This document shows positions 33,636 to 42,389 of a stretch of 49,768 bases of DNA, one piece after another. How positions within the stretch are numbered: position 1 is the stretch's first letter; every line of letters begins with the position of its first letter. The position numbers and the translations under genes were made by a program. The notes beneath the pieces are model-generated. The model was not told the origin of the DNA. It did not search any database and worked only from the letters and a program-made list of their open reading frames with translations. The DNA is from Suilimivivens sp964458255 (GTDB lineage Bacteria; Bacillota; Clostridia; Lachnospirales; Lachnospiraceae): positions 1-49,768 of the forward strand of contig CAYWHY010000007.1 in the NCBI GenBank assembly GCA_964458255.1, read 5' to 3'.

Positions 33636-34703
33636 TCATTCACCTTTTAATTTGTGAAAAATAATGCAATTTGGTCTGTCTACTTTTATTTCTTTTCCAT
33701 TCATAACAATCGTTCCTTTTTTTAAATCAACATTGAAGAAAGTCATAGAATTTGACTCATGATTTAAAGACACAATATGTTTATTATCCGGAAACAATGC
33801 TGCATCTTTTGGATAATCTCCGCTGATTGGAAGGCAGAAAATCTTAGTCAGCAATCCACTCTCCTGATTAATCGAATATAGCGTCACACTATTATCGCCG
33901 GCATTGGAACTGCAAATATACTTAAAATCTTCCGAAAAATTCAATGCACTTGCAGCTGAACCTCCTGCATGATAGGTGTTCAGTGTAGAAATCGTCTGAA
34001 TTTTTTCAAATACGGGATTATCATGACTGTCAACCGAATAATTATAAACATCAATATAATTCTTTAATTCATGCACGATATAAAGAAATTTACCGTTTTT
34101 TGAAAACTTAAGATGTCTGGGTGCTGATTCCTGCTCACTTCTTATAATATCTACCTGTCGGAGTTTTCCCGTTGCATGATTCAGTTCATATACAATCACA
34201 TGATCCATACCAAGATCTGCTGCACACAGAAAACGGTTATCCCTTGTCATTTTCACGCAGTTAATATGCGGTCTGAAATTCCGTTCTGCTACACTTCCTA
34301 ACCCTTTATGAAAAATTTCATCTGTAATCTCACCAATAGAACCGTCTTCATTTACTCTAAGCACCGTCACCTTTGCATCATGATAACCTGCCACAAAAAG
34401 AAATTTATCATCATAGTCTGTCGACAAATAACATCCTCTCATACCATTAATAGAAGCATGATTCAAAACTTCGAGACTTCCGTCACTTAAAATTTTATAG
34501 GATTCAACGCCAAAATCGGTAATGGAATACAGGAACTTCTGATTATGTGATACCGTTACATAAGACGAATTGGTAATTTCTACCTGATCTTTTTCCGTAA
34601 GTCTTCCGTTTTCTAAGTCAACATCATAAATACGAATTCCATAGCTGCTCTTATTTCCGGATGTATAAGCGGATACATACGCTACATATTTATCTTTTTT
34701 CAT
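33636..34703 (-). CDS. Lactonase-family seven-bladed beta-propeller protein (Pgl/YbhE-like)
   Basis: 355 residues built of repeated blades (for example GIRIYDVDLENGRL, YLSTDYDDKFLFVAGYHDAKVTV, HLKFSKNGKFLYIVHEL, ALNFSEDFKYICSSNAGDNSVTLY). The pattern matches the lactonase/6-phosphogluconolactonase propeller family. Members hydrolyse 6-phosphogluconolactone or muconate lactones, so the exact substrate is open. Cytoplasmic, no signal peptide. GGAGG lies in the end of proA about 13 bases before the ATG; only 6 bp separate the two genes, so they are co-transcribed. No zwf is in the window. Confidence 0.85.
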   Translation of the reverse strand: MKKDKYVAYVSAYTSGNKSSYGIRIYDVDLENGRLTEKDQVEITNSSYVTVSHNQKFLYSITDFGVESYKILSDGSLEVLNHASINGMRGCYLSTDYDDKFLFVAGYHDAKVTVLRVNEDGSIGEITDEIFHKGLGSVAERNFRPHINCVKMTRDNRFLCAADLGMDHVIVYELNHATGKLRQVDIIRSEQESAPRHLKFSKNGKFLYIVHELKNYIDVYNYSVDSHDNPVFEKIQTISTLNTYHAGGSAASALNFSEDFKYICSSNAGDNSVTLYSINQESGLLTKIFCLPISGDYPKDAALFPDNKHIVSLNHESNSMTFFNVDLKKGTIVMNGKEIKVDRPNCIIFHKLKGE

Positions 34704-34709
34704 AGATTT

Positions 34710-35960
34710 TTATTTTCCTCCTCTGATTTGTCCATTACCGGTAATTGCATATTTGTAGGACGTAAGTTCCTTTAATCCCATAGGTCCTCTTGCATGAAGC
34801 TTTTGGGTACTGATACCAATTTCCGCACCAAAGCCAAATTCAAAACCATCCGTAAATCGGGTAGAGGCATTGACATAAACACATGCTGCATCCACTTCTC
34901 TCAAAAACTTCTCAGCGTTTTCCACACTTTCCGTAATAATCGCTTCTGAATGTTTCGTATTATACCTATTGATATGGGCAATAGCTTCATCAAGGGACGA
35001 TACGGTTTTTATGGAAATGATATAATCAAGATACTCTGTGCCATAATCCGCTTCTGTTGCGGGAATACATTCGATTACCTGCTGCACCTGCCTGTCTCCA
35101 CGGATTTCCACATTCCTTTCCTGTAATGCTTTGGAAAGACCGGGAAGTAGTTTATCCTTTATATTTTCATGAACTACCAATGATTCACAGGCATTACACA
35201 CTCCGATTCTTTGCGTTTTAGCATTAAGAATAATAGGGACAGCTTTATTCAAATCAGCACTTTCGTCAATGTAAATGTGACAGTTTCCCGTTCCGGTCTC
35301 AATAACAGGAATTGTACTGTTTTCCACTACGCTGCGAATCAGCCCGGCTCCTCCTCTCGGAATGAGTACATCCACATATTCTTTAAGTCGCATAAATTCC
35401 TGCGTTACGCTTCTATCTGTTGCCTCAATGAGCTGGATGGCATCTTCTGCCACTCCTGCTTTTGCAAGTGCCTGTCTGATAACATCCGTAATGGCTTTAT
35501 TAGAATAAAGTGCATCACTTCCCCCTTTTAAAATCACCGCATTTCCACTCTTAAAACAAAGGCCGAACGCATCAGCGGTTACATTAGGTCTTGATTCATA
35601 AATAATACCAATAACACCAAGCGGTACTCTTCTCTTTTCCACAACCAAACCATTAGGACGTTTAAACGTTTCCAATACTTCGCCAACAGGATCCGAAAGA
35701 GACACTACCTGTTTCAGCCCCTCTGCCATACCTTTAATTCTTTCTTCCGTTAAACGCAGTCGATCCAAAAGACCACTATTCATCCCCTTTTCTTCTCCCG
35801 CTTTCATATCCAGGCAGTTAGCTGTTATCAGTTGAGCTGTCTGTGCCACCAGGGCATCTGCTACTTTTTCAAGTGCAAGATTTTTCTCTGCTTCGGAAAG
35901 TTTCTGTAAGGAATATTTAGCTGCAACTGCCCTTTCCCCAAGTTCTGTCAGATTTGTCAT
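34710..35960 (-). CDS. proA: Gamma-glutamyl phosphate reductase (glutamate-5-semialdehyde dehydrogenase)
   Basis: Second step of proline synthesis, NADPH-dependent, cytoplasmic. The 416 residues are family length. IIYESRPNVTADAF (119-132), PRGGAGLIRSV (201-211) and catalytic Cys255 in RIGVCNACES. The C-terminal VNASTRFTDGFEFGFGAEIGIST is diagnostic. AAGGAG lies 9 bases before the ATG. proB, its usual partner, is not adjacent. Follows ygfA by 33 bp and precedes the lactonase gene by 6 bp. Confidence 0.96.
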   Translation of the reverse strand: MTNLTELGERAVAAKYSLQKLSEAEKNLALEKVADALVAQTAQLITANCLDMKAGEEKGMNSGLLDRLRLTEERIKGMAEGLKQVVSLSDPVGEVLETFKRPNGLVVEKRRVPLGVIGIIYESRPNVTADAFGLCFKSGNAVILKGGSDALYSNKAITDVIRQALAKAGVAEDAIQLIEATDRSVTQEFMRLKEYVDVLIPRGGAGLIRSVVENSTIPVIETGTGNCHIYIDESADLNKAVPIILNAKTQRIGVCNACESLVVHENIKDKLLPGLSKALQERNVEIRGDRQVQQVIECIPATEADYGTEYLDYIISIKTVSSLDEAIAHINRYNTKHSEAIITESVENAEKFLREVDAACVYVNASTRFTDGFEFGFGAEIGISTQKLHARGPMGLKELTSYKYAITGNGQIRGGK

Positions 35961-35993
35961 TTTATTCTCGCTCCTTCATTCTTTACATCTGTT

Positions 35994-36587
35994 TTATTCT
36001 AAAGCTTTGATGATCTCTGATTCTGTTACTATCAGATCAAGTCTTCCATCATGTTCCTCTAAGGGAATACTCTTTGCAATCTGACAGTCAAAGGCAAGTC
36101 CTGCTTTTGTCATTTTCCACGATTTATGTATGAATCTGTCATAAAAACCTTTTCCATATCCAATTCTGCCAAGTTTTCTGTCAAACGCAGAACCCGGTAC
36201 CAACAAAAGACACTTCTTTTGTTCCGTATGCATTTTATTTAACAATTTATTATTATCTGCCTGCGGTTCACGAATCTTCTGATAGCCCAATTCCATTTCA
36301 TCAAGTGAATGAATTTCATAAAAAGAAATATCCATTCCTTCCACCTTTGGTGCATAAACAGTTTTACCGTTTTTTTCTTCAAGCAACTCTCTTACAAGTC
36401 CTGTAGTCATTACCTCAGAGCGGTAATCCATATACGCAAGCACAATTTCAGCTTCTTGAAAGCAGCTCTCTTTTTTCAAGTTTTCCCAAATTTTCCTACT
36501 TTTCTCTTTTCTTTCAGATTCCGTCATAGCATCTCTTCCGGAAAGATATTTTCTGCGAACGCTCTGTTTACTTACTATTTCCTCCAT
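35994..36587 (-). CDS. 5-formyltetrahydrofolate cyclo-ligase
   Basis: ATP-dependent conversion of 5-formyl-THF to 5,10-methenyl-THF, a folate salvage step. 197 residues. N-terminal KQSVRRKYLSGRDAM (7-21, with the nucleotide-binding Lys/Arg) and the ATP loop GRIGYGKGFYDRF (140-152) define the family. AAGGAGG precedes the ATG at 36587. It lies 11 bp after the COG2509-type flavoprotein and 33 bp before proA, in one long co-directional run. The family name ygfA/mthfs is used in other bacteria. Confidence 0.93.
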   Translation of the reverse strand: MEEIVSKQSVRRKYLSGRDAMTESERKEKSRKIWENLKKESCFQEAEIVLAYMDYRSEVMTTGLVRELLEEKNGKTVYAPKVEGMDISFYEIHSLDEMELGYQKIREPQADNNKLLNKMHTEQKKCLLLVPGSAFDRKLGRIGYGKGFYDRFIHKSWKMTKAGLAFDCQIAKSIPLEEHDGRLDLIVTESEIIKALE

Positions 36588-36598
36588 AAACCGCCTCC

Positions 36599-38236
36599 TT
36601 ATTCTTTGGATAAACCTATTATCTGTTTTGCAATTTCTTCCGCAACTTTAATACCATCCATGGCAGCAGAAGTAATTCCTCCCGCATAACCGGCGCCTTC
36701 CCCGCAAGGGAAAATTCCTTTGACAGCCGATTGTAATCTCTTGTCTCTTATTATGCGTACCGGTGAGGAAGTTCTGCTTTCCACACCTTCCAACAATACA
36801 TTTTCATCAGCAAAACCTCTTATCATCCTGCCGAATTGTTCCATACCTTCTACAAAAGCACGATTTAATTCCTTCGGAAGAATTTCATGAACACATGCCA
36901 TACACCATTGTCCTTTTATGGATGGTAAAAAATCCTCTGCTTTTTTCAATATATGAATCATCTGTGGTATATCTGATACCATCTTATTATCATCTGATAA
37001 CACCTCTTTTTTAAAATCCCCATACGTTTCTACAGGTATCTTCCCATTCCCGACAAGATACGCTCTTTCTTCTATTTTTCTTTGAAACTCAATTCCTGCG
37101 AGGGGATGGCTGCTGTCATAATCCTCCGGTGTTACAGATACTACAATGGCACTATTAGCATTTTTCCCGTCTCTTGCATGATAACTCATACCATTAACCG
37201 CCAATCTCCTTTCTTCCGAAGAAGCATTGACCACATAACCGCCCGGGCACATACAAAAGGAATATACTCCTCTTCCGTCACAGGATGATGCTGTCACTTT
37301 ATATGATGCATTGCCCAGATTTTTCTGTGTTATACATCCATATTGGGATAAATTAATTACCTCCTGCTTATGTTCCACACGAAAACCTACTGCAAACGGC
37401 TTTGCCTCCATCTCTATTCCCATATCATACAACATCTGATAAGTATCTCTTGCACTATGTCCCGGTGCTAATACCACATACTCTGCGGGAAGTTTTTCCT
37501 GTCCATTGATAATTACCGTTTTCACACCATGATCGTCCGTCTCAAAGCCGGTCACTTTAGACTGAAAACGAATTTCTCCACCCCATGCCATAATCTGTTT
37601 TCGCATATTAACAATGACGGTTTTCAGTACATCTGTTCCAATATGCGGTTTGTAATCATAAAGAATCTCTTCTCCGGCTCCTTCTTTTACAAAAACAGAT
37701 AATACCATTTCATTTCTTCCGTATTTGTCCTTTACCAGTGTATTTAATTTGCCATCAGAAAAAGTCCCTGCTCCACCTTCACCGAACTGCACATTAGATT
37801 CTGTCTTAAGATTTCCTGTCTGCCAGAATTCTTCCACATCATGGGTTCTTTCTTCTACATTTTTTCCTCTCTCTAACAAAATCGGCTTAAACCCGGCTTG
37901 TGCAAGCATATATCCGCAAAACAATCCGGCAGGTCCCATGCCGATAATTACAGGGCGTATATTACCTTCATAGCTTTTTACCGGAAAATGATATTCCTGT
38001 TTTTCATAAACAATCACCTGTTTTTTATTGCAATGCTTATAAATCTCTTTTTCATTTTTTATATAAACATCCAATATATAATTAAAATACAGTTCCGGTT
38101 TTTTTCTGGCATCTACAGAACGACGTACCACCTTAATTTGTGGCTTTACGCCCGTCCGTAACAGCTTCTGCACTTTTATTACCAGTTGTTCCGGTGTATG
38201 TTGTACCGGTAGTTTTAACTGATTAATTCTCAGCAT
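36599..38236 (-). CDS. FAD-dependent dehydrogenase-like protein (COG2509 type)
   Basis: 545 residues. An N-terminal ~90-residue RNA-binding-like or beta domain (LRINQLKLPVQHT, VVRRSVDARKKPELYFNY) precedes the FAD Rossmann motif GMGPAG (99-104) with ERG at the end of the second strand. QFGEGGAGTFSDGKLNT and the C-terminal PCGEGAGYAGGITSAAMDGIKVAE are the signatures of this widely conserved but uncharacterised family. Soluble, no signal. AGAGGA precedes the ATG. Substrate and reaction unknown. It sits next to a second, unrelated-family flavoprotein upstream. Confidence 0.9.
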   Translation of the reverse strand: MLRINQLKLPVQHTPEQLVIKVQKLLRTGVKPQIKVVRRSVDARKKPELYFNYILDVYIKNEKEIYKHCNKKQVIVYEKQEYHFPVKSYEGNIRPVIIGMGPAGLFCGYMLAQAGFKPILLERGKNVEERTHDVEEFWQTGNLKTESNVQFGEGGAGTFSDGKLNTLVKDKYGRNEMVLSVFVKEGAGEEILYDYKPHIGTDVLKTVIVNMRKQIMAWGGEIRFQSKVTGFETDDHGVKTVIINGQEKLPAEYVVLAPGHSARDTYQMLYDMGIEMEAKPFAVGFRVEHKQEVINLSQYGCITQKNLGNASYKVTASSCDGRGVYSFCMCPGGYVVNASSEERRLAVNGMSYHARDGKNANSAIVVSVTPEDYDSSHPLAGIEFQRKIEERAYLVGNGKIPVETYGDFKKEVLSDDNKMVSDIPQMIHILKKAEDFLPSIKGQWCMACVHEILPKELNRAFVEGMEQFGRMIRGFADENVLLEGVESRTSSPVRIIRDKRLQSAVKGIFPCGEGAGYAGGITSAAMDGIKVAEEIAKQIIGLSKE

Positions 38237-38265
38237 TATAATCCTCTTTCTGCATCTTTAGGTGC

Positions 38266-39498
38266 TTATCCCTTGTAAAATTTACCGACTGCATTTTTTC
38301 CTGCAATATATCCGCTTGTCCATGCCCACTGCAAATTGTAACCGCCGCATTTTCCGTCTACATCAATCATTTCACCTGCAAAATAAAGTCCTTTACATTT
38401 TAATGATTCCATATTTGTACTAATTTCGGAAAAATTAATGCCACCTGCACAAATTTGTGCATTCTCCATTGAATTTACGGTCACAATATGTACCTTAAGT
38501 TGTCGATACATCATCATAAAATCTTTCATTTTTGAAAAACCGATGTCTGAAACTAAATCCCCCGGTTTATATCCTGCTTTCTTTATAAGTGCCTGATTAA
38601 TTTTTTTATTCACTGTGCCAAGCAGAAATTCTTCAAGTGTTAATTCTTTATAAGTCTCATAACGGATATTTACCCATTGTTCATATGTGTTTTTATCCAT
38701 ATCCGGGTAGAAATTTATGCTTGCTTCAACATACTTACCCGCTTCTGTTGCATATGCCGCTTCTCTGCTGAATTGAAAAACAGGTATTCCCGAAAGTCCA
38801 TAATCCGTAAATTGTAATTCTCCCTGTTCTTCTACTATTTTTTCATGATTTACAAGAAGTTGAATCTGTGCCTTACATCTCACACCTGCTACTGTCTTAA
38901 AATAAGTTTCATCTGTTCTAAGCTGCACCAGTCCCGGCACCACTTTATGAATCGTATGTCCCAAACTCTTTGCTATAGAAAAGCCTGTCATTCCTTCTTT
39001 TTTTCTTAAAGACGCCGGTCCTCCGCAGGCAATAATTAATTTATCAAATTCCCATTTTCTCCCGTTTGCTTTTATCAGGAAAGAATACTTATCCTTCCGG
39101 CAAATTACAGAAGTAACTTCACACTCAGTTTCTACCTGAATTTCCCTTTCCATCAGCATTTTTCTGAAAACATCAAGCACAGTGGAAGCCTGCTGCGAAT
39201 AGGGATAAAGATATCCGTTTTTATTACATACCAGCATTCCATTTTTTTCAAAAAATTTGCACGTATCCGTAACAGAAAATACGTTAAAAATCCTTTGAAG
39301 CTTATTTTTATCGTCGCAGTAATACTTATCCATATGAAATTCCATATTACTGATATTGCACTTACCGTTTCCGGTAGCAAGGATTTTTTTCCCAACCCTG
39401 TCGTTCTTTTCAAACAAAGTAACCCTGGCGCCATAATCTGCCGCAGTTATCGCCGCCATCATACCGGAAGCCCCCGCTCCGATAATTCCTATTTTCAT
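38266..39498 (-). CDS. NAD(P)/FAD-dependent oxidoreductase, HI0933/BaiN family
   Basis: 410-residue flavoprotein. FAD motif GAGASG (7-12), family signature VGKKILATGNGKCNISN, and C-terminal FAGEMIDVDGKCGGYNLQWAWTSGYIAG. Relatives include BaiN-type bile-acid reductases and YhiN/HI0933 proteins of unknown role, and the sequence alone does not decide. Start set at 39498, with GAGGGA 4 bases upstream. The ATG at 39510 would overlap that site. Gap of 29 bp to the next flavoprotein gene and 24 bp from the BofC-like gene. Confidence 0.92.
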   Translation of the reverse strand: MKIGIIGAGASGMMAAITAADYGARVTLFEKNDRVGKKILATGNGKCNISNMEFHMDKYYCDDKNKLQRIFNVFSVTDTCKFFEKNGMLVCNKNGYLYPYSQQASTVLDVFRKMLMEREIQVETECEVTSVICRKDKYSFLIKANGRKWEFDKLIIACGGPASLRKKEGMTGFSIAKSLGHTIHKVVPGLVQLRTDETYFKTVAGVRCKAQIQLLVNHEKIVEEQGELQFTDYGLSGIPVFQFSREAAYATEAGKYVEASINFYPDMDKNTYEQWVNIRYETYKELTLEEFLLGTVNKKINQALIKKAGYKPGDLVSDIGFSKMKDFMMMYRQLKVHIVTVNSMENAQICAGGINFSEISTNMESLKCKGLYFAGEMIDVDGKCGGYNLQWAWTSGYIAGKNAVGKFYKG

Positions 39499-39522
39499 AT
39501 ATTCCCTCATCTGTCCATTTTT

Positions 39523-40152
39523 TTAACTTGAATAAGACTCCAAAAAATTATATAATTCGTTTTCATTTTCAATATATTTCATATGAATCACTTCTTCCTG
39601 AAGTTTTCCGGGTAAATCTTCTGTTTTTATACCTGTATTCATATATCTGTATTTCATGCTTTTATCATATACTACCACATTATGATTTTCATTAATCAAA
39701 TAAAAACCACTCGTTTGTTTTTCATAATTTTTTTTAACCACAACTTTTTCCGGAGAAAAGGTCAAAAGTTCAATACTAAAAAAACCCATCTCCAAATCAT
39801 TAAGTGACGGACTTGTGTTATATTCTTTTAATACTTCTTCTAATTCCTGTCTGTTTAATCCAATATATTTATCAGGCGTCACTTCCTGTTCTTCTTTGAC
39901 TGTATCATTTACCATATCATAAGCTATGACATAATAGCCGGTATCTGCCGAGATTACGGGTTTTGAAAGTACTGCCGTCTCCGCTACGGACTCTTTTTCA
40001 GTCGTACCGTTTTGCGCGATTTCTCTCTCCTCATATGTCCTTATTTCTCCCGGATAAAAGAAATCCTGTATTATTTTATTTGTCGCAAAACCAATCCCGA
40101 ACATAGTCATCGGATAAATAAAAAACAAGCTGATACGTCTTACAAATTTCAT
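39523..40152 (-). CDS. BofC C-terminal-domain-like membrane-anchored protein
   Basis: 209 residues. One N-terminal membrane anchor (about 5-28, RISLFFIYPMTMFGIGFATN) is followed by a polar linker and a C-terminal part (about 100-209). That part contains YIGLNRQELEEVLKEY and ends with FYLINENHNVVVYDKSM and TEDLPGKLQEEVIHMKYI. The tail resembles the C-terminal domain of BofC, the forespore regulator of sigma-K checkpoint signalling in Bacillus. Similarity is by eye. Start at 40152 has AAAGGTAA upstream; a longer frame to 40194 lacks a site. Neighbour to the SpoVB-like gene, in keeping with a spore role. Confidence 0.6.
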   Translation of the reverse strand: MKFVRRISLFFIYPMTMFGIGFATNKIIQDFFYPGEIRTYEEREIAQNGTTEKESVAETAVLSKPVISADTGYYVIAYDMVNDTVKEEQEVTPDKYIGLNRQELEEVLKEYNTSPSLNDLEMGFFSIELLTFSPEKVVVKKNYEKQTSGFYLINENHNVVVYDKSMKYRYMNTGIKTEDLPGKLQEEVIHMKYIENENELYNFLESYSS

Positions 40153-40212
40153 AATATAATTACCTTTACCGTTTTTTATAAACAGTATCAGCAAAAATTC
40201 AAAAAATATACG

Positions 40213-41850
40213 CTAGATCAAATGCAGGGTCTTTCCAATTCTTATCAGCATTCTTCCTAAAAACATATTTCCCAGTTCTTTCTCATTTACTCCTCTTATT
40301 GCCAACAATAAAATCACATATGTCATAATTCCTACCGGCAGGCATAAAATCATTGATATCGCATCTCCTACCAGTGAAGTAAACGCTTTATTTAGCAGCA
40401 TAACAATTACTCCGGCAATTCCCGCAGATATAACAGGAAATGCCACACTTCGAATCCATTCCTGCGAATATTGAAAAGTTCCGGACACAATTAAAAATCC
40501 GGCAACCGCCAATATTGCATAAAATACTATATTCCCTATTACTAAAGCCATTATGCCGACCTGCCTATTTTTAAGAAGAACACCTGCCAGTACACAATAA
40601 ATCACAAGCGAAGCACTCCCGTAGCATATCAGGTATTTTATCTTACGAAGTCTAATCATCATATGTGAAAACAACATGGCTAAAACATAAAATACAATTC
40701 CAACACTTCCGCACATAATCCATTCTGCTACATCACCATTATTTCCCTGAAACAATACCATCAAAAGATTATCTGAAAGTACAGCTGTAAAAACCGCACA
40801 AGGTACAGTCCAGATTACGGTCTGATGCAATAAACTCTTCAGATTTTCCTTCGCCATGCGATAGTCCTCTCTGTCATATCTGTAAACAATTTTTCGTACT
40901 GCTCCCACTCCCGCAGCAGAAAACAGTACACCTATTGTATAAATAACAACCATATATTTTCCATAGTATTTTCCAAGTAAAACTGCTGCATTACTTTTTG
41001 CAGACAACCTGATAAACAGAAATCCTCCTACAAATGGCAGACAATGAAACATCATTCCAAACGCACCCTGACTAAGCATCGTTCTAAAAAGTATATATGC
41101 GATATGTGTACCTTGTTCCTGATATCTTTGTACATCCTGACTTTCCTGTTTTTTTACACTCTCACGATAAATAAAAAACAGCACAAGCATGTGAAGAAAG
41201 CAAAACACTGAAGCAGCCAAAATACCAACACAAGCCCCCATAGCACCATACACTGCCGAATAACTGTCATTTAAAAGCAGATTTGATACTTTTTCTCCAT
41301 AGTCACGAAACAGTCCGGCTCCTGCAAGTCCTCCGGCTATCATTACAACCGTCTCTAATATTTTAGAATGAATTGCCGGTATCTTTGTTCCTTTCCCTTG
41401 AAAAAAGCCTTTAAAGGCACCGGACATAATATAAAAGAAAACAGCAGGTGCCATCATATTTATGGCAAGAGTGCAAAGAGGCATTCCAATAACTTTTTCT
41501 GCCAAAAAGCTTCCCAAAACGGAAAGTCCCAGACTAAGCATCGCTCCTGTAATACCAGCTATGATAATTGCTTCACGAAGTACTCTTCCGGCATTTTTAT
41601 ACTGTTCTCTTTTAACACGATACCGTACAAGAGAAGCTGTTGCTTCCGTTAATCCATAAGAGAAAAAATAACCTATGATAACATATAATTCATATACAAT
41701 GCCAAAGTAACCTACCCCTTCCTCACCAATAAGATGAATAAGCGGTATCCTGAAAATCAGGCTTAAAACATATGTCACCATTCCGACAAACACATAGCCG
41801 TCTTTCCTGGTAGTTTTTCTCTCTTTTATTCTTCTCTCCTGTTTTTCCAT
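40213..41850 (-). CDS. Stage V sporulation protein B-like polysaccharide flippase (MATE/MOP)
   Basis: 545 residues with about twelve to fourteen membrane helices. It carries the MOP-superfamily opening (GYVFVGMVTYVLSLIFRIPLIHLIGEEGVGYFGIVYELY) and the GAFKGFFQGKGTKIPAIHSKILE loop common to SpoVB/YtgP relatives, which flip lipid-linked wall or cortex precursors. The start at 41850 has GGGAG 6 bases upstream. A longer frame to 41892 overlaps ybeY and has no site. It follows ybeY by 35 bp. SpoVB itself or a paralogue cannot be told apart from this window. Confidence 0.85.
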   Translation of the reverse strand: MEKQERRIKERKTTRKDGYVFVGMVTYVLSLIFRIPLIHLIGEEGVGYFGIVYELYVIIGYFFSYGLTEATASLVRYRVKREQYKNAGRVLREAIIIAGITGAMLSLGLSVLGSFLAEKVIGMPLCTLAINMMAPAVFFYIMSGAFKGFFQGKGTKIPAIHSKILETVVMIAGGLAGAGLFRDYGEKVSNLLLNDSYSAVYGAMGACVGILAASVFCFLHMLVLFFIYRESVKKQESQDVQRYQEQGTHIAYILFRTMLSQGAFGMMFHCLPFVGGFLFIRLSAKSNAAVLLGKYYGKYMVVIYTIGVLFSAAGVGAVRKIVYRYDREDYRMAKENLKSLLHQTVIWTVPCAVFTAVLSDNLLMVLFQGNNGDVAEWIMCGSVGIVFYVLAMLFSHMMIRLRKIKYLICYGSASLVIYCVLAGVLLKNRQVGIMALVIGNIVFYAILAVAGFLIVSGTFQYSQEWIRSVAFPVISAGIAGVIVMLLNKAFTSLVGDAISMILCLPVGIMTYVILLLAIRGVNEKELGNMFLGRMLIRIGKTLHLI

Positions 41851-41885
41851 ATATACTCCCGTTATCCTATGTTTATCCGAATCAC

Positions 41886-42389
41886 TTAACAATCACGTTT
41901 GATGCCAAGCCTGCTTAATACTTCTTCCTGCTTTTTTTCCATAACCACCGCATCCTCCGGCTCTATATGGTCATAGCCGCACAAATGCAGTAAACTATGT
42001 GTTACCAAAAAAGCTAATTCTCTCTTTTGCGAGTGTCCAAACTCTGCCGCCTGTTTTCTTACTCTGTCTGCTGAAATAATAATATCACCCAAAATCAGTT
42101 CACCCGTTTCCGGTTCGAAATAATCAGCCTCTTTATTCTCTACTATGGAAAAATCAGCCTCTTTTTCATAATCTATCATGGGAAAAGAAAGGACATCCGT
42201 AGGCTCATTCTTATTTCTGTATTCTCTGTTATATTCCCTAATTCCTTCATCATCTGTAAGCAGCAGGTTTACCTGCGCTTCATAAGGACATTTTTCATTT
42301 TCAAGCACATCAACCATTACCTTCTCAAGAATTTCCTTAATATCAAATTCAAAGCATGCGTTAACTGCATTCTCAACGTAAGAAGTCAT
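41886..42389 (-). CDS. ybeY: Endoribonuclease YbeY (rRNA maturation)
   Basis: Zinc endoribonuclease for 16S rRNA 3'-end maturation and ribosome quality control. 167 residues. Zinc histidines 131, 135 and 141 in HSLLHLCGYDH, with PTDVLSFPM (63-71) and LGDIIIS (100-106) in family position. GGAGGAAAA lies about 12 bases before the ATG, which itself overlaps the previous gene by 17 bp. Canonical order phoH - pgpH-like - ybeY. era and dgkA, which often follow, are replaced here by the flippase. Confidence 0.96.
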   Translation of the reverse strand: MTSYVENAVNACFEFDIKEILEKVMVDVLENEKCPYEAQVNLLLTDDEGIREYNREYRNKNEPTDVLSFPMIDYEKEADFSIVENKEADYFEPETGELILGDIIISADRVRKQAAEFGHSQKRELAFLVTHSLLHLCGYDHIEPEDAVVMEKKQEEVLSRLGIKRDC

